Assembly (NCBI GenBank): GCA_947365965.1
Contig: CANAZG010000024.1
Coordinates: forward strand, 1-34,080
DNA: 34,080 nt
Direction: 5' to 3'
Source of the DNA: an uncultured Clostridia bacterium
GTDB taxonomy: Bacteria > Bacillota > Clostridia > Oscillospirales > Oscillospiraceae
In this document: piece after piece, positions 1 to 6,874 of the stretch
Layout of the letters: each line of letters opens with the position of its first letter
How positions within the stretch are numbered: position 1 is the first letter of the stretch
Notes under the pieces: generated by a model
Database searches by the model: none
What the model was told of the DNA's origin: nothing
Seen by the model: the letters and a program-made list of their open reading frames with translations, nothing else
Translations under genes and position numbers: made by a program

Positions 1-14
1 CCTTGCTGCATCAT
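1..14 (-). CDS. possible start of a CDS running off the left edge
   Basis: On the minus strand an AAGGAAG-like ribosome binding site sits just before two tandem ATG codons (14..12 and 11..9), followed by codons for Gln, Gln and the start of Gly. Only about four codons are inside the window, so no function can be assigned. If real, it lies downstream of the membrane protein at 87-509 on the same strand. Confidence 0.3.
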
Positions 15-86
15 TTGTCTTCCTTTTTCTTCGTTTAACTATTGATTCACACTATCAAATACATTTTTATTTATCATCATTCTATA

Positions 87-509
87 TCATGTATTTACTG
101 AAAATTGGATGAATGGTGGAATTCCTGCTTCGGGCAACAAAAATATAATAATCGTACTCATCACCTGAAGTATAGCAATAAACATAAGCAGATATTCTAT
201 TCCATGCTTAAACTTTGAAAAAGGCAGCAACATCCAGCCAGACATCAAAATACATATGATGGAAACAACAGCACAAATTCCAAATGCAATATATACATTG
301 ATTTGAGCTATTTTCTCCAATAATCCTGTCAAATACAATATGATATGAACCGCTTGTAGAGCCCCTGCCACAATATATATTCTTTTACTATTTTCAGATT
401 TGAAGGAATTGCGTCTTATCAAAATAAGTAATCCGATGATCGTTAAAACAAGTAAAATTCCAATTCCCGCGTGGACAGTAAAATTTATAATCTCACACCT
501 CTCTTCCAA
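87..509 (-). CDS. hypothetical four-helix integral membrane protein
   Basis: About 140 residues, with four strongly hydrophobic stretches (roughly residues 12-31, 44-63, 72-96 and 107-126) separated by short charged loops. I do not recognise the family; no catalytic motif is visible. The start is uncertain. The longest reading begins at a TTG (509..507) with no convincing ribosome binding site, whereas a GAGAGGTG stretch lies a few codons inside, so the true N-terminus may be at a later non-ATG codon. The gene is clearly more AT-rich than everything beyond ~1.9 kb and has no functional partner nearby, which fits horizontally acquired or decaying DNA. Confidence 0.55.
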   Translation of the reverse strand: MEERCEIINFTVHAGIGILLVLTIIGLLILIRRNSFKSENSKRIYIVAGALQAVHIILYLTGLLEKIAQINVYIAFGICAVVSIICILMSGWMLLPFSKFKHGIEYLLMFIAILQVMSTIIIFLLPEAGIPPFIQFSVNT

Positions 510-649
510 AGCTAAGCCCCGATATTAGATGCAAATTGTCGCTCCTTACCATGCATGGCGTCCCTAACAAATAATGTATTCCAAATCCTATTGCACAGCC
601 TTAATAATTAAGCCCGAATGTTTATCGATGAATTGATAGAAAATGGAGC

Positions 650-1501
650 TTATTCCGCGCTGCCAATGCTCTGTTTGAACGTATTCCAAATCCTGTCATA
701 AATAGACTGGAACAGTGATCCCCGTTGAACAGCGTCGGTAGCCGCTGTCTCCTGATCTTCCAAGTGAATTTCTTCCCCCTCCTCTACGCAGCCCCGCCGC
801 TTCAACTCAGACAACATGCTGGAGGCCCCCTTTTGGAACGTGGACGTTATGCCATGTGCGGAGGAAAGAGCGCGGTCAATTTCGCTGTAAATATCGTCTG
901 CGGAGGTGTCGATCTGCCAATGGGTATCTTTCGCGCTGTTCTCCGCCCACTCTGCGGCCATGCTGTAAGCCTTGCCCATGTAGCCCTCCTGGGTGGGGTT
1001 GTGATCCGATACCCGGTTCAGCTCCGCCGCGCCCTGCTGCATAAACTGCTCACGCGCTGCCTTGGTTGCGTCCAGCAGCTTGGAAACGTCCTCCAGCTTC
1101 ATCTGCTCCGGCAAAGCCTTGTTGCCGTCCAGCATATCCTGATATTCTTGAATGGTTTGGTCGAAGGCGGAGAGCTGATCCCGGTATTCCATCAAAGACG
1201 CTTCATGCTGCTGGCTCAAATACGCGCCCACTTTACACTGGTTTAAGTAGAAGTGCAGCAGGCCCTCCGGCATCTCCTCCAGAGAGGAATTTTTCTTACC
1301 CTCCGTGGCCTCCGCCGACAGCTCCAACGTATCAAACCGGGTTTTTATATCTTTTGCCTGATTTTTCGCATCCAGCAAATTTTCGGACAGCCGGTGCAGC
1401 GTGTCATTGATCGGCGGCTGAACAAGTTTCTGCCCCAGCGGTTTATTCTGATGGAAGATGCTGTTTTGGTGAAAAAGATTTGCGAAGTTTGTTACATTCA
1501 T
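650..1501 (-). CDS. hypothetical coiled-coil-rich cytoplasmic protein
   Basis: 283 residues starting at ATG 1501..1499, chosen because GAGGTAGAAAAC precedes it; the reading frame stays open upstream to 1624, but that part overlaps a pseudogene scar and reads as non-protein-like sequence. The protein is hydrophilic, with no signal peptide or membrane segment. It has long Glu/Lys/Gln/Leu-rich stretches (about residues 30-60, 85-125 and 130-155) likely to form helices or coiled coils, and short FHQN repeats near the N-terminus (LFHQNSIFHQNK, residues 8-19). I do not recognise the family. A sigma-A-like promoter at 1780-1808 on the same strand could drive it through the scar. It has no recognisable neighbour. 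Confidence 0.6.
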   Translation of the reverse strand: MNVTNFANLFHQNSIFHQNKPLGQKLVQPPINDTLHRLSENLLDAKNQAKDIKTRFDTLELSAEATEGKKNSSLEEMPEGLLHFYLNQCKVGAYLSQQHEASLMEYRDQLSAFDQTIQEYQDMLDGNKALPEQMKLEDVSKLLDATKAAREQFMQQGAAELNRVSDHNPTQEGYMGKAYSMAAEWAENSAKDTHWQIDTSADDIYSEIDRALSSAHGITSTFQKGASSMLSELKRRGCVEEGEEIHLEDQETAATDAVQRGSLFQSIYDRIWNTFKQSIGSAE

Positions 1502-1569
1502 GTTTTCTACCTCATTTCTGCGCCTCATTTTAATCGTCCTAACAGGGACCGCAAATATCTGTAATGCGC

Positions 1570-1680
1570 CTATTGCACCGCCTCCACGCGCTCCGCTGTT
1601 TTGATTAATTCTTCGTCCGAGCAATGCGCTGATATTGCCAAAAAGGCATCTTTTTCATCATCATCCCACACAAGTATGCT
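1570..1680 (-). pseudogene. C-terminal remnant resembling a DUF4367 protein
   Basis: Reading 1680 to 1570 on the minus strand gives 36 codons ending in a proper stop. The peptide includes ILVWDDDEKDAFLAIS and DEELIKTAERV, which resembles the end of DUF4367 domains (a hydrophobic 'W' strand, then 'ELIKIAE'-like helix) found in membrane-anchored anti-sigma-like proteins of Firmicutes. There is no upstream part of the gene: the reading frame is preceded directly by a GNAT start in another frame. I call it a 3' gene fragment left by a deletion. The family assignment comes from pattern memory only. Confidence 0.5.
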
Positions 1681-1745
1681 TCGTCTTGACACCACGATAA
1701 TATCGCATCTACATCTGAAGCCTTATATGGACTTATTCTAATCAT
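1605..1745 (-). pseudogene. truncated GNAT acetyltransferase start fused to foreign sequence
   Basis: From ATG 1745..1743 the frame reads MIRISPYKASDVDAILSWCQ and then DE, typical of the N-terminus of a Gcn5-related N-acetyltransferase. After about 22 codons the family resemblance stops, and the frame runs on in a non-homologous, Met/Arg-rich tail to a stop at 1605-1607. The shift coincides with the start of the DUF4367-like fragment in a different frame, so a deletion has joined the 5' end of one gene to the 3' end of another. A good promoter (1780-1808) remains upstream. Confidence 0.5.
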
Positions 1746-1779
1746 ATGTTTTCCGTACAAATTGGAATCTGTTGAGCCG

Positions 1780-1808
1780 ATTATAGCATAAGACTCCTGT
1801 TATATCAA
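1780..1808 (-). promoter_or_regulatory. sigma-A-type promoter upstream of the GNAT remnant
   Basis: On the minus strand TTGATA (1808..1803), a 17-base spacer, then TATAAT (1785..1780). It points at the truncated acetyltransferase and, beyond it, the coiled-coil gene at 650-1501, which may now use it. Confidence 0.6.
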
Positions 1809-1881
1809 TGTACCTTTGTAAAAATCGCCGAAGTGATATCCCAGTGACACCTTCCTGAAAAGGGACTCCGGAGAATAATGC

Positions 1882-1910
1882 TGTACAGCCGGCGGAATTT
1901 ATGATATAAT
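1882..1910 (+). promoter_or_regulatory. promoter of the xdh operon
   Basis: TGTACA (1882-1887), 17-base spacer, TATAAT (1905-1910). About 75 bases of leader follow before xdhA. The -10 is consensus; the -35 is weaker, which is compatible with an activator or inducible control. No obvious operator was seen. Confidence 0.55.
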
Positions 1911-1992
1911 CACAACAATCAAGAGATACGGAGGCCGATTTCTGTGCTTCTGTCCAATTTTATCCACCCTACAGACAGGAGGTTGAGGCCCT

Positions 1993-4281
1993 ATGAGTAA
2001 AAGTGCAGGCCAGAGCAAAATCCGTGTGGACGCCTTTGACAAGGCCACGGGCCGCGCCAGATACACCGATGACCTCTGCGCCGCCGACGCGCTGGTCACC
2101 CGGCTGGTCCATGCGTCCGTGGCCCACGGCCTGGTGAAGGCCATCGACACTTCGGCGGCGGAGCGGGTCCCCGGCGTGGTGAAAATCTTCACCTGCTTCG
2201 ACGTGCCGGAGTACCGCTTCCCCACCGCCGGACACCCCTGGTCCACAGACCCCGGCCACCAGGACGTGGCGGACCGGCTGCTGCTGAGCCGCCATGTGCG
2301 CTACTACGGCGACGACGTGGCCGTGGTGGTGGCGGACAATGAGGTGGCCGCCGCCCAGGCCGCAGAGCTGGTGCGGGTGGAGTACGAGCCCCTCCCCTTT
2401 GTGCTGGATGTCCAGGAGGCCATGGCCCCCGGTGCGCCCCAGCTCCACGAGGAGTACCCGGGCAACCTCCTGGCCCACACCCAGATCCGTATGGGCGACT
2501 ATGCCGCCGCCAGCGCCGAACCGGGCCTCATCCGGGTGGAGGGCTGGTACGACACCCCCACGGTCCAGCACTGCCACATTGAAAACCACATCTGCGCCGC
2601 CCACATGGAGGGGGGACGCATTACCGTCGTCTCCTCCACCCAGATCCCCCACATCGTCCGCCGCATCTGCGGTCAGGCCCTGGGCGTCCCCTGGGGGCAG
2701 GTGCGCATTGTCAAGCCCTACATCGGCGGCGGCTTCGGCAACAAGCAGGACGCCCTCTACGAGCCCCTGTGCGCCTGGCTCACCACCAGACTGGGGGGCC
2801 GGCTGGTGAAGATCGACTGCCGCCGGGAGGAGACCTTTGTCAACAACCGGGTCCGCCACGCCATCCGCACCCACATCGTCTCCTGGGTCCGGCCCGACGG
2901 CTCCTTTGCCGCCCGGAAGATCGAGTGCTTCTCCAACCAGGGAGCCTACGCCTCCCACGGCCACGGCATCGCCGCCAAGGGCATGGGGGCCTTCCCCCAG
3001 ATCTACCCCTGCCCCAACGTGGAGGGGGACGCGTACACCGTGTTCACCAACCGCCCCGCCGCCGGGGCCATGCGGGGCTACGGCATCCCCCAGGCCATGT
3101 GGGCCGGGGAGAGCCACATCGACGACGTGGCCCGGGCCCTGGGCCGGGACCCGGTGGAGTACCGCCGCCAGATCGCCATGCCCCGGGGCTACGTGGACGG
3201 CTTCAGCAAAAACGAGAACTACTTCGACACCTTCCGTCAGGCCATGGACCGGGGCGAGGCGGCTATCCGCTATCAGGAGAAGCGGAAGGCCTATGAAAAC
3301 CAGACCGGCCCGGTGCGCCGGGGGGTGGGCATGGCCCTCTTCTGGTACAACACCGCCGTGTGGCCCATCTCCCTGGAGTCCTGCTCCTGCCGGATGGTCC
3401 TCAACCAGGACGGGTCCCTCCAGGTCCAGACCGGGGAGACGGAGATCGGCCAGGGCTGCGACACCGCCTTCGCCCAGATGGCGGCGGACGCGGTGGGCGT
3501 GCCCTTTGAGGCGGTCCACGTGATCTCCACCCAGGATACCGACATCACCCCCTTCGGCACCGGGGCCTACGCCTCCCGCCAGACCTACGTGGGCGGCTTC
3601 GCCATCCGGCAGACCGGGGAGCTGCTGCGGGAGAAGATCCTCACCTGCGCCGCCCAGCTCACCCGGCAGATGCGGGAGAACCTGGACCTTGCCGGCGGCA
3701 GGATCCTCCGCATCTCCGACGGCCGGGACCTGATGGGCCTGGGGGAGCTGGCCACCCAGGTCCTCTACAGCCTGGACCACTCCCAGCACATCACCGCCGA
3801 GAGTACATACCAGATCAAGAACAACGCCTACTCCTTCGGCTGCACCTTCGCGGAGGTGGAGGTGGACATCCCCCTGTGTCAGGTGAAGCTGCTGGACATT
3901 GTCAACGTCCACGACTGCGGAAAGCTCATCAACCCCGCCCTGGCGGAGGCCCAGGTCCACGGCGGCATGTCCATGGGCATCGGCTACGGCCTGAGTGAGC
4001 AGCTCCTCTTTGATGAAAAGACCGGAAAGCCCCTGAACAACAACCTGCTGGACTACAAGCTCTCCACCTTCATGGACCACCCCAACCTCCGGGCGGAGTT
4101 CGTGGAGAACCCGGAGCCCACCAGTCCCTTCGGCACCAAGGCCCTGGGGGAGCCCCCGGCCTGCTCCCCGGCTCCGGCCATCCGCAACGCCATATTGCAC
4201 GCCACCGGGGTGGCACTCAACGACGCGCCCATGACGCCCCATGTGCTGTTTGCGCGATTCAAGGAGGAGGGGCTTTTGTAG
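1993..4281 (+). CDS. xdhA: xanthine dehydrogenase, molybdenum-binding subunit XdhA
   Basis: 762 residues. This is the large catalytic subunit that hydroxylates purines (hypoxanthine/xanthine to urate) at a molybdopterin-cytosine-dinucleotide centre. It starts at an ATG nine bases after AGGAGGT (1977-1983). The N-terminal hammerhead domain (about residues 10-130, RVDAFDKATGRARYTDD) is followed by the cofactor-binding domains. Visible motifs are IGGGFGNK (244-251), AGAMRGYG (357-364), GETEIGQG (481-488), STQDTD (512-517) and GTKALGEPP, whose Glu720 matches the family's catalytic glutamate. Segments such as STQIPHIVRR and NVHDCGKLINP closely resemble E. coli XdhA, and the length fits (about 750). 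With xdhB and xdhC it makes a complete heterotrimer. The family also contains other aromatic-heterocycle hydroxylases, so the exact substrate is inferred. Confidence 0.93.
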   Translation: MSKSAGQSKIRVDAFDKATGRARYTDDLCAADALVTRLVHASVAHGLVKAIDTSAAERVPGVVKIFTCFDVPEYRFPTAGHPWSTDPGHQDVADRLLLSRHVRYYGDDVAVVVADNEVAAAQAAELVRVEYEPLPFVLDVQEAMAPGAPQLHEEYPGNLLAHTQIRMGDYAAASAEPGLIRVEGWYDTPTVQHCHIENHICAAHMEGGRITVVSSTQIPHIVRRICGQALGVPWGQVRIVKPYIGGGFGNKQDALYEPLCAWLTTRLGGRLVKIDCRREETFVNNRVRHAIRTHIVSWVRPDGSFAARKIECFSNQGAYASHGHGIAAKGMGAFPQIYPCPNVEGDAYTVFTNRPAAGAMRGYGIPQAMWAGESHIDDVARALGRDPVEYRRQIAMPRGYVDGFSKNENYFDTFRQAMDRGEAAIRYQEKRKAYENQTGPVRRGVGMALFWYNTAVWPISLESCSCRMVLNQDGSLQVQTGETEIGQGCDTAFAQMAADAVGVPFEAVHVISTQDTDITPFGTGAYASRQTYVGGFAIRQTGELLREKILTCAAQLTRQMRENLDLAGGRILRISDGRDLMGLGELATQVLYSLDHSQHITAESTYQIKNNAYSFGCTFAEVEVDIPLCQVKLLDIVNVHDCGKLINPALAEAQVHGGMSMGIGYGLSEQLLFDEKTGKPLNNNLLDYKLSTFMDHPNLRAEFVENPEPTSPFGTKALGEPPACSPAPAIRNAILHATGVALNDAPMTPHVLFARFKEEGLL

Positions 4282-4779
4282 ATGAAATTCACGGCAAGCC
4301 CGAAACACCTGCGCCGGGCGGCCGGGGCGGTTCTGGCCGGTCTGGTCCTTCTTGGGATCTGGTACCATGTTCCGCTCCGCCGCACCCTGGAGACGGAGGT
4401 CCGCTGCAGCGACGGCACGTCCGCCGTCCTCCGGATGGACATCACCCTCCACCGCTCCTTTTTCCGGGAAACGATGGTGCGGGGGACGATGGAGCTGGAC
4501 GGCGCGTCCTATGTGTCCGCACCCAGGATGGAGGGACAGCCGAGTTCGTTTCTGGAGGGCCTGCGGGGCAAGTGGTCCGGCAGCATCTCCTCCGGTTACT
4601 TTGTGGAGGCTGAGCGGCTGGCCGGACGCGGGACCGCCATCCACATGAAGGAGGATTCCCTCCGGATTTACGACGTATCCTTTCGCGGTTTTTACGAGTC
4701 CATTGCGCATTTGTTCCTGATCCGGTGGAGGCCGGACGCGCACAGTGTGGTGTACACAGTCGAGCCACCCACTTACTAG
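4282..4779 (+). CDS. hypothetical membrane-anchored protein inside the xdh operon
   Basis: 165 residues. The ATG follows the xdhA stop with no spacing, and a purine-rich AAGGAGGAGGGG (4261-4272) inside the end of xdhA serves as ribosome binding site, so it is co-translated with xdhA. It ends 13 bases before xdhB. Residues ~10-28 are a single hydrophobic segment after a basic N-terminus (signal anchor, no lipobox). The remaining ~135 residues look like a mostly beta-strand outer domain with no cysteine-rich or catalytic motif. I do not recognise the family. XdhA, XdhB and XdhC are normally cytoplasmic, so a membrane anchor between them is unexpected; its role is unknown. Confidence 0.75.
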   Translation: MKFTASPKHLRRAAGAVLAGLVLLGIWYHVPLRRTLETEVRCSDGTSAVLRMDITLHRSFFRETMVRGTMELDGASYVSAPRMEGQPSSFLEGLRGKWSGSISSGYFVEAERLAGRGTAIHMKEDSLRIYDVSFRGFYESIAHLFLIRWRPDAHSVVYTVEPPTY

Positions 4780-4792
4780 GAGGAATTGTTCC

Positions 4793-5677
4793 ATGTATGA
4801 TATCAAAGCATTCTACGAGGCCCAGAGCGTCCAGGACGCGGTGCGCCTGCGCCTGGAGCACCCCCAGGCCCAGATCCTGGCCGGCGGCACCGACGTACTG
4901 GTCCAGGTGCGGGAGGGGCGGCGGGCCGGGGCGGAGCTCATCTCCATCTACAGCCTGGATGCGCTCCGGGGCGTGACCCTGGACGGGGAGGAGAATATCC
5001 GCATCGGGTCCCTCACCAGCTTCAGCCACATCACCCGGGACCCCATCATCCAGAAGTACATCAACGTCCTGGGACAGGCGGTGGACATGGTTGGCGGGCC
5101 CCAGATCCGCAACGCCGGCACCATCGGCGGCAACACCTGCAACGGCGTCACCAGCGCCGACTCCGCCTCCACCCTCCTGGCCTGGGACGCGGTGGTGGAG
5201 CTGACCGGGGCGGAGGGGATCCGGCGGCTGCCCATTCAGGACTTCTACCTCTCCGCCGGGCGGGTGGACATCCGGCCCGACGAGATCCAGACCGCCCTCC
5301 TCATCCCCAAGGCCAGCTATGAGGACTGCTTCGGCCACTACATCAAGTACGCCATGCGCTCGGCCATGGACATCGCCACTACCGGCTGCTCGGTGAACGT
5401 GGTCCTCACCCAGGACCGCTCCGCCATTCGCCGCTGCCGGATGGCCTACGGCGTGGCCGGTCCCGTGCCCCTGCGCTGCCCTGCCGCCGAGGCGGCGGCG
5501 GAGGGGAGGCCCCTGACCGGGGAGACCGTGGAGACCTTCGCCCGGGCGGCCCTGGAGGATATCCGCCCCCGGGACAGCTGGCGGGCCAGCAAGGCCTTCC
5601 GGGAGCACGTCGCGGTGGAGATGGCGCGGCGGTGCCTCATTGAGTCTGTGAAGCTGGCGGGAGGTGTGATGGCATGA
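4793..5677 (+). CDS. xdhB: xanthine dehydrogenase, FAD-binding subunit XdhB
   Basis: 294 residues, starting at the ATG preceded by AGGAGG (4778-4783) rather than at upstream in-frame ATGs. It carries the FAD of the complex and passes electrons from the iron-sulfur subunit to NAD+. The PCMH-type FAD-binding motifs are present: LAGGTDVLVQ (29-38) and IRNAGTIGGNTCNG (105-118), followed by TSADSAS. The C-terminal CO-dehydrogenase-flavoprotein domain ends with RASKAFREH. The N-terminus (MYDIKAFYEAQSVQDAV) and length match E. coli XdhB (292). Its stop overlaps the xdhC start by four bases (ATGA), which points to translational coupling and fixed stoichiometry. Confidence 0.93.
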   Translation: MYDIKAFYEAQSVQDAVRLRLEHPQAQILAGGTDVLVQVREGRRAGAELISIYSLDALRGVTLDGEENIRIGSLTSFSHITRDPIIQKYINVLGQAVDMVGGPQIRNAGTIGGNTCNGVTSADSASTLLAWDAVVELTGAEGIRRLPIQDFYLSAGRVDIRPDEIQTALLIPKASYEDCFGHYIKYAMRSAMDIATTGCSVNVVLTQDRSAIRRCRMAYGVAGPVPLRCPAAEAAAEGRPLTGETVETFARAALEDIRPRDSWRASKAFREHVAVEMARRCLIESVKLAGGVMA

Positions 5678-6162
5678 GTACCCAGTACAAGCTGATTCGC
5701 TGCACCATCAACGGCAAAGCCGTGGAGCGGATGGTGGACGTGCGGGCGTCTCTCACGGACATGCTCCGCAGCGACTTCCGCCTCACCAGCGTGAAAAAGG
5801 GCTGCGAGGTGGGGGAGTGCGGGGCCTGCAACGTCATCATTGACGGGGAGTGCTTCAACTCCTGCCTGTATCTGGCGGCCTGGGCGGATGGCAGGACCAT
5901 CCGCACCCTGGAGGGCCTGCTGGGCCCGGAGGGGGAGCTGTCGGACATCCAGCAGGCGTTCATGGACGAGGCTGCCATTCAGTGCGGCTTCTGCACGCCC
6001 GGTTTCATCATGACTGCGGTGGAGATCCTGGAAAGCGGACGGGAGTACACGGACCAGGAGCTGCGCAAGCTCCTCTCTGGCCACCTGTGCCGCTGCACCG
6101 GGTACGAGAACATCCTCCGGGCCGTGAAGAAGACCATGCTCAGGCGGCTGGGGAAGGCATAG
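5674..6162 (+). CDS. xdhC: xanthine dehydrogenase, 2Fe-2S subunit XdhC
   Basis: 162 residues, the small electron-transfer subunit with two [2Fe-2S] clusters linking the molybdenum site to FAD. The plant-ferredoxin-like cluster ligands are Cys44, Cys49, Cys52 and Cys64 (GCEVGECGAC then Cys64). The second, all-helical cluster is CGFC (104-107) plus CRC (139-141), the usual CxxC...CxC arrangement. Length fits E. coli XdhC (159). The start overlaps the xdhB stop by four bases. No molybdenum-cofactor insertion chaperone of the XdhC/CoxI type (a different protein despite the name) is visible next to it, so maturation factors must lie elsewhere. Confidence 0.94.
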   Translation: MSTQYKLIRCTINGKAVERMVDVRASLTDMLRSDFRLTSVKKGCEVGECGACNVIIDGECFNSCLYLAAWADGRTIRTLEGLLGPEGELSDIQQAFMDEAAIQCGFCTPGFIMTAVEILESGREYTDQELRKLLSGHLCRCTGYENILRAVKKTMLRRLGKA

Positions 6163-6179
6163 CCCTATAGAACGAAAAC

Positions 6180-6214
6180 GCGCCCGGCATCCGCTCTCTG
6201 CGGATGCCGGGCGC
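6180..6214. terminator. bidirectional hairpin between xdhC and the 33-residue gene
   Basis: A perfect 15-bp GC-rich stem (6180-6194 with 6200-6214) and a 5-base loop, lying between convergent genes. The minus-strand side is followed by GTTTTCGTT, a fair U-tract; the plus side has only a C/T-rich tail. Confidence 0.8.
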
Positions 6215-6231
6215 TCCTCTTCGCGCTCCAT

Positions 6232-6333
6232 TTACGCCTCCATGTAGTCCAGGTAGTCGCTCTCGCTGGCGAACAGCATCCAGCGGCCCTCCACGTACCC
6301 CATGTATCCGGCGTTGTTGTAATACCCTTTCAT
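6232..6333 (-). CDS. 33-residue Tyr/Gly-rich microprotein
   Basis: A short reading frame from ATG 6333..6331 to TAA 6234..6232, preceded by AAAGGAG at good spacing and followed by a strong hairpin (6180-6214). The peptide begins MKGYYNNAGYMGYVEGRW and ends SDYLDYMEA. It is acidic, rich in Tyr, Gly and Met, and has no signal peptide. Similar 'MKGYY...GY' microproteins occur in Firmicutes as far as I recall, with no known function; this recollection needs a search. It is shorter than usual gene-caller thresholds, so it may be missing from automated annotation. Confidence 0.65.
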   Translation of the reverse strand: MKGYYNNAGYMGYVEGRWMLFASESDYLDYMEA

Positions 6334-6450
6334 AGTCCGCTCCTTTCTCAGAAAACCTGGCGTTTTTTGCTTCTGAGATAAGGATACCGGATATATTGTC
6401 CAAAAAAACGGACAGTGACGGGCCTTTCGGGAAAAAGTGAAAATTTCTGC

Positions 6451-6834
6451 CTATTGGAAAGCTACAAACAGGGCCTCCTCGGCGGTGAAATAGTCGTCCA
6501 TATTGCTGCTCAGGCCGCTGGCCCTCCAGGCCCGCTCAAAGGGGATATCCCCCACGTTGCTGAGGATGATATAGGTGGTGTCCTTGTTCGCGTTGCGCAG
6601 CCTTCCTGTGACCACCAGCCGCTGCTGGTAGATGCGGCCGTCCGCCTGCCAGGTGCCGTCGCTCATCTCGTAATAGGTGCACTGCACGATCTCCTGGCCG
6701 TTGGCAAGCAGCTCCTCGCTCTGCTCCAGGGGCGTCTTCTCAATGGTGGTCTTCACCACTGGCTCCCCCTGGGCGCAGCCCGCTGCGGCCAGAATCAGCG
6801 CACATGCCAAAATTGCCGTCATCCATCGTCTCAT
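6451..6834 (-). CDS. hypothetical lipoprotein
   Basis: 127 residues from the ATG at 6834, chosen because AAAGGAGA precedes it. The N-terminus is a lipoprotein signal: basic MRRW, a hydrophobic core, and an ILAAAGC lipobox with Cys20 as the expected lipidated residue. The mature part is about 107 residues and mostly beta-like (QRLVVTGRL, TTYIILSNVGDIPF). I do not recognise the family. It is the last gene of the minus-strand run that begins with the ABC exporter at 11044, 40 bases after the XpaC-family gene, so it probably works at the membrane with that protein. Confidence 0.8.
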   Translation of the reverse strand: MRRWMTAILACALILAAAGCAQGEPVVKTTIEKTPLEQSEELLANGQEIVQCTYYEMSDGTWQADGRIYQQRLVVTGRLRNANKDTTYIILSNVGDIPFERAWRASGLSSNMDDYFTAEEALFVAFQ

Positions 6835-6874
6835 CGGTTCTGTCTCCTTTCGTCGCGTCACAGGTTCCTGCTTC

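Noticed and set aside
1969-4806. Long open frame on the minus strand opposite xdhA.
   Set aside because: It is a GC-rich antisense shadow: low-complexity Gly/Ala/Val/His-rich translation, no ribosome binding site, and xdhA on the other strand is a clear match to a known family.
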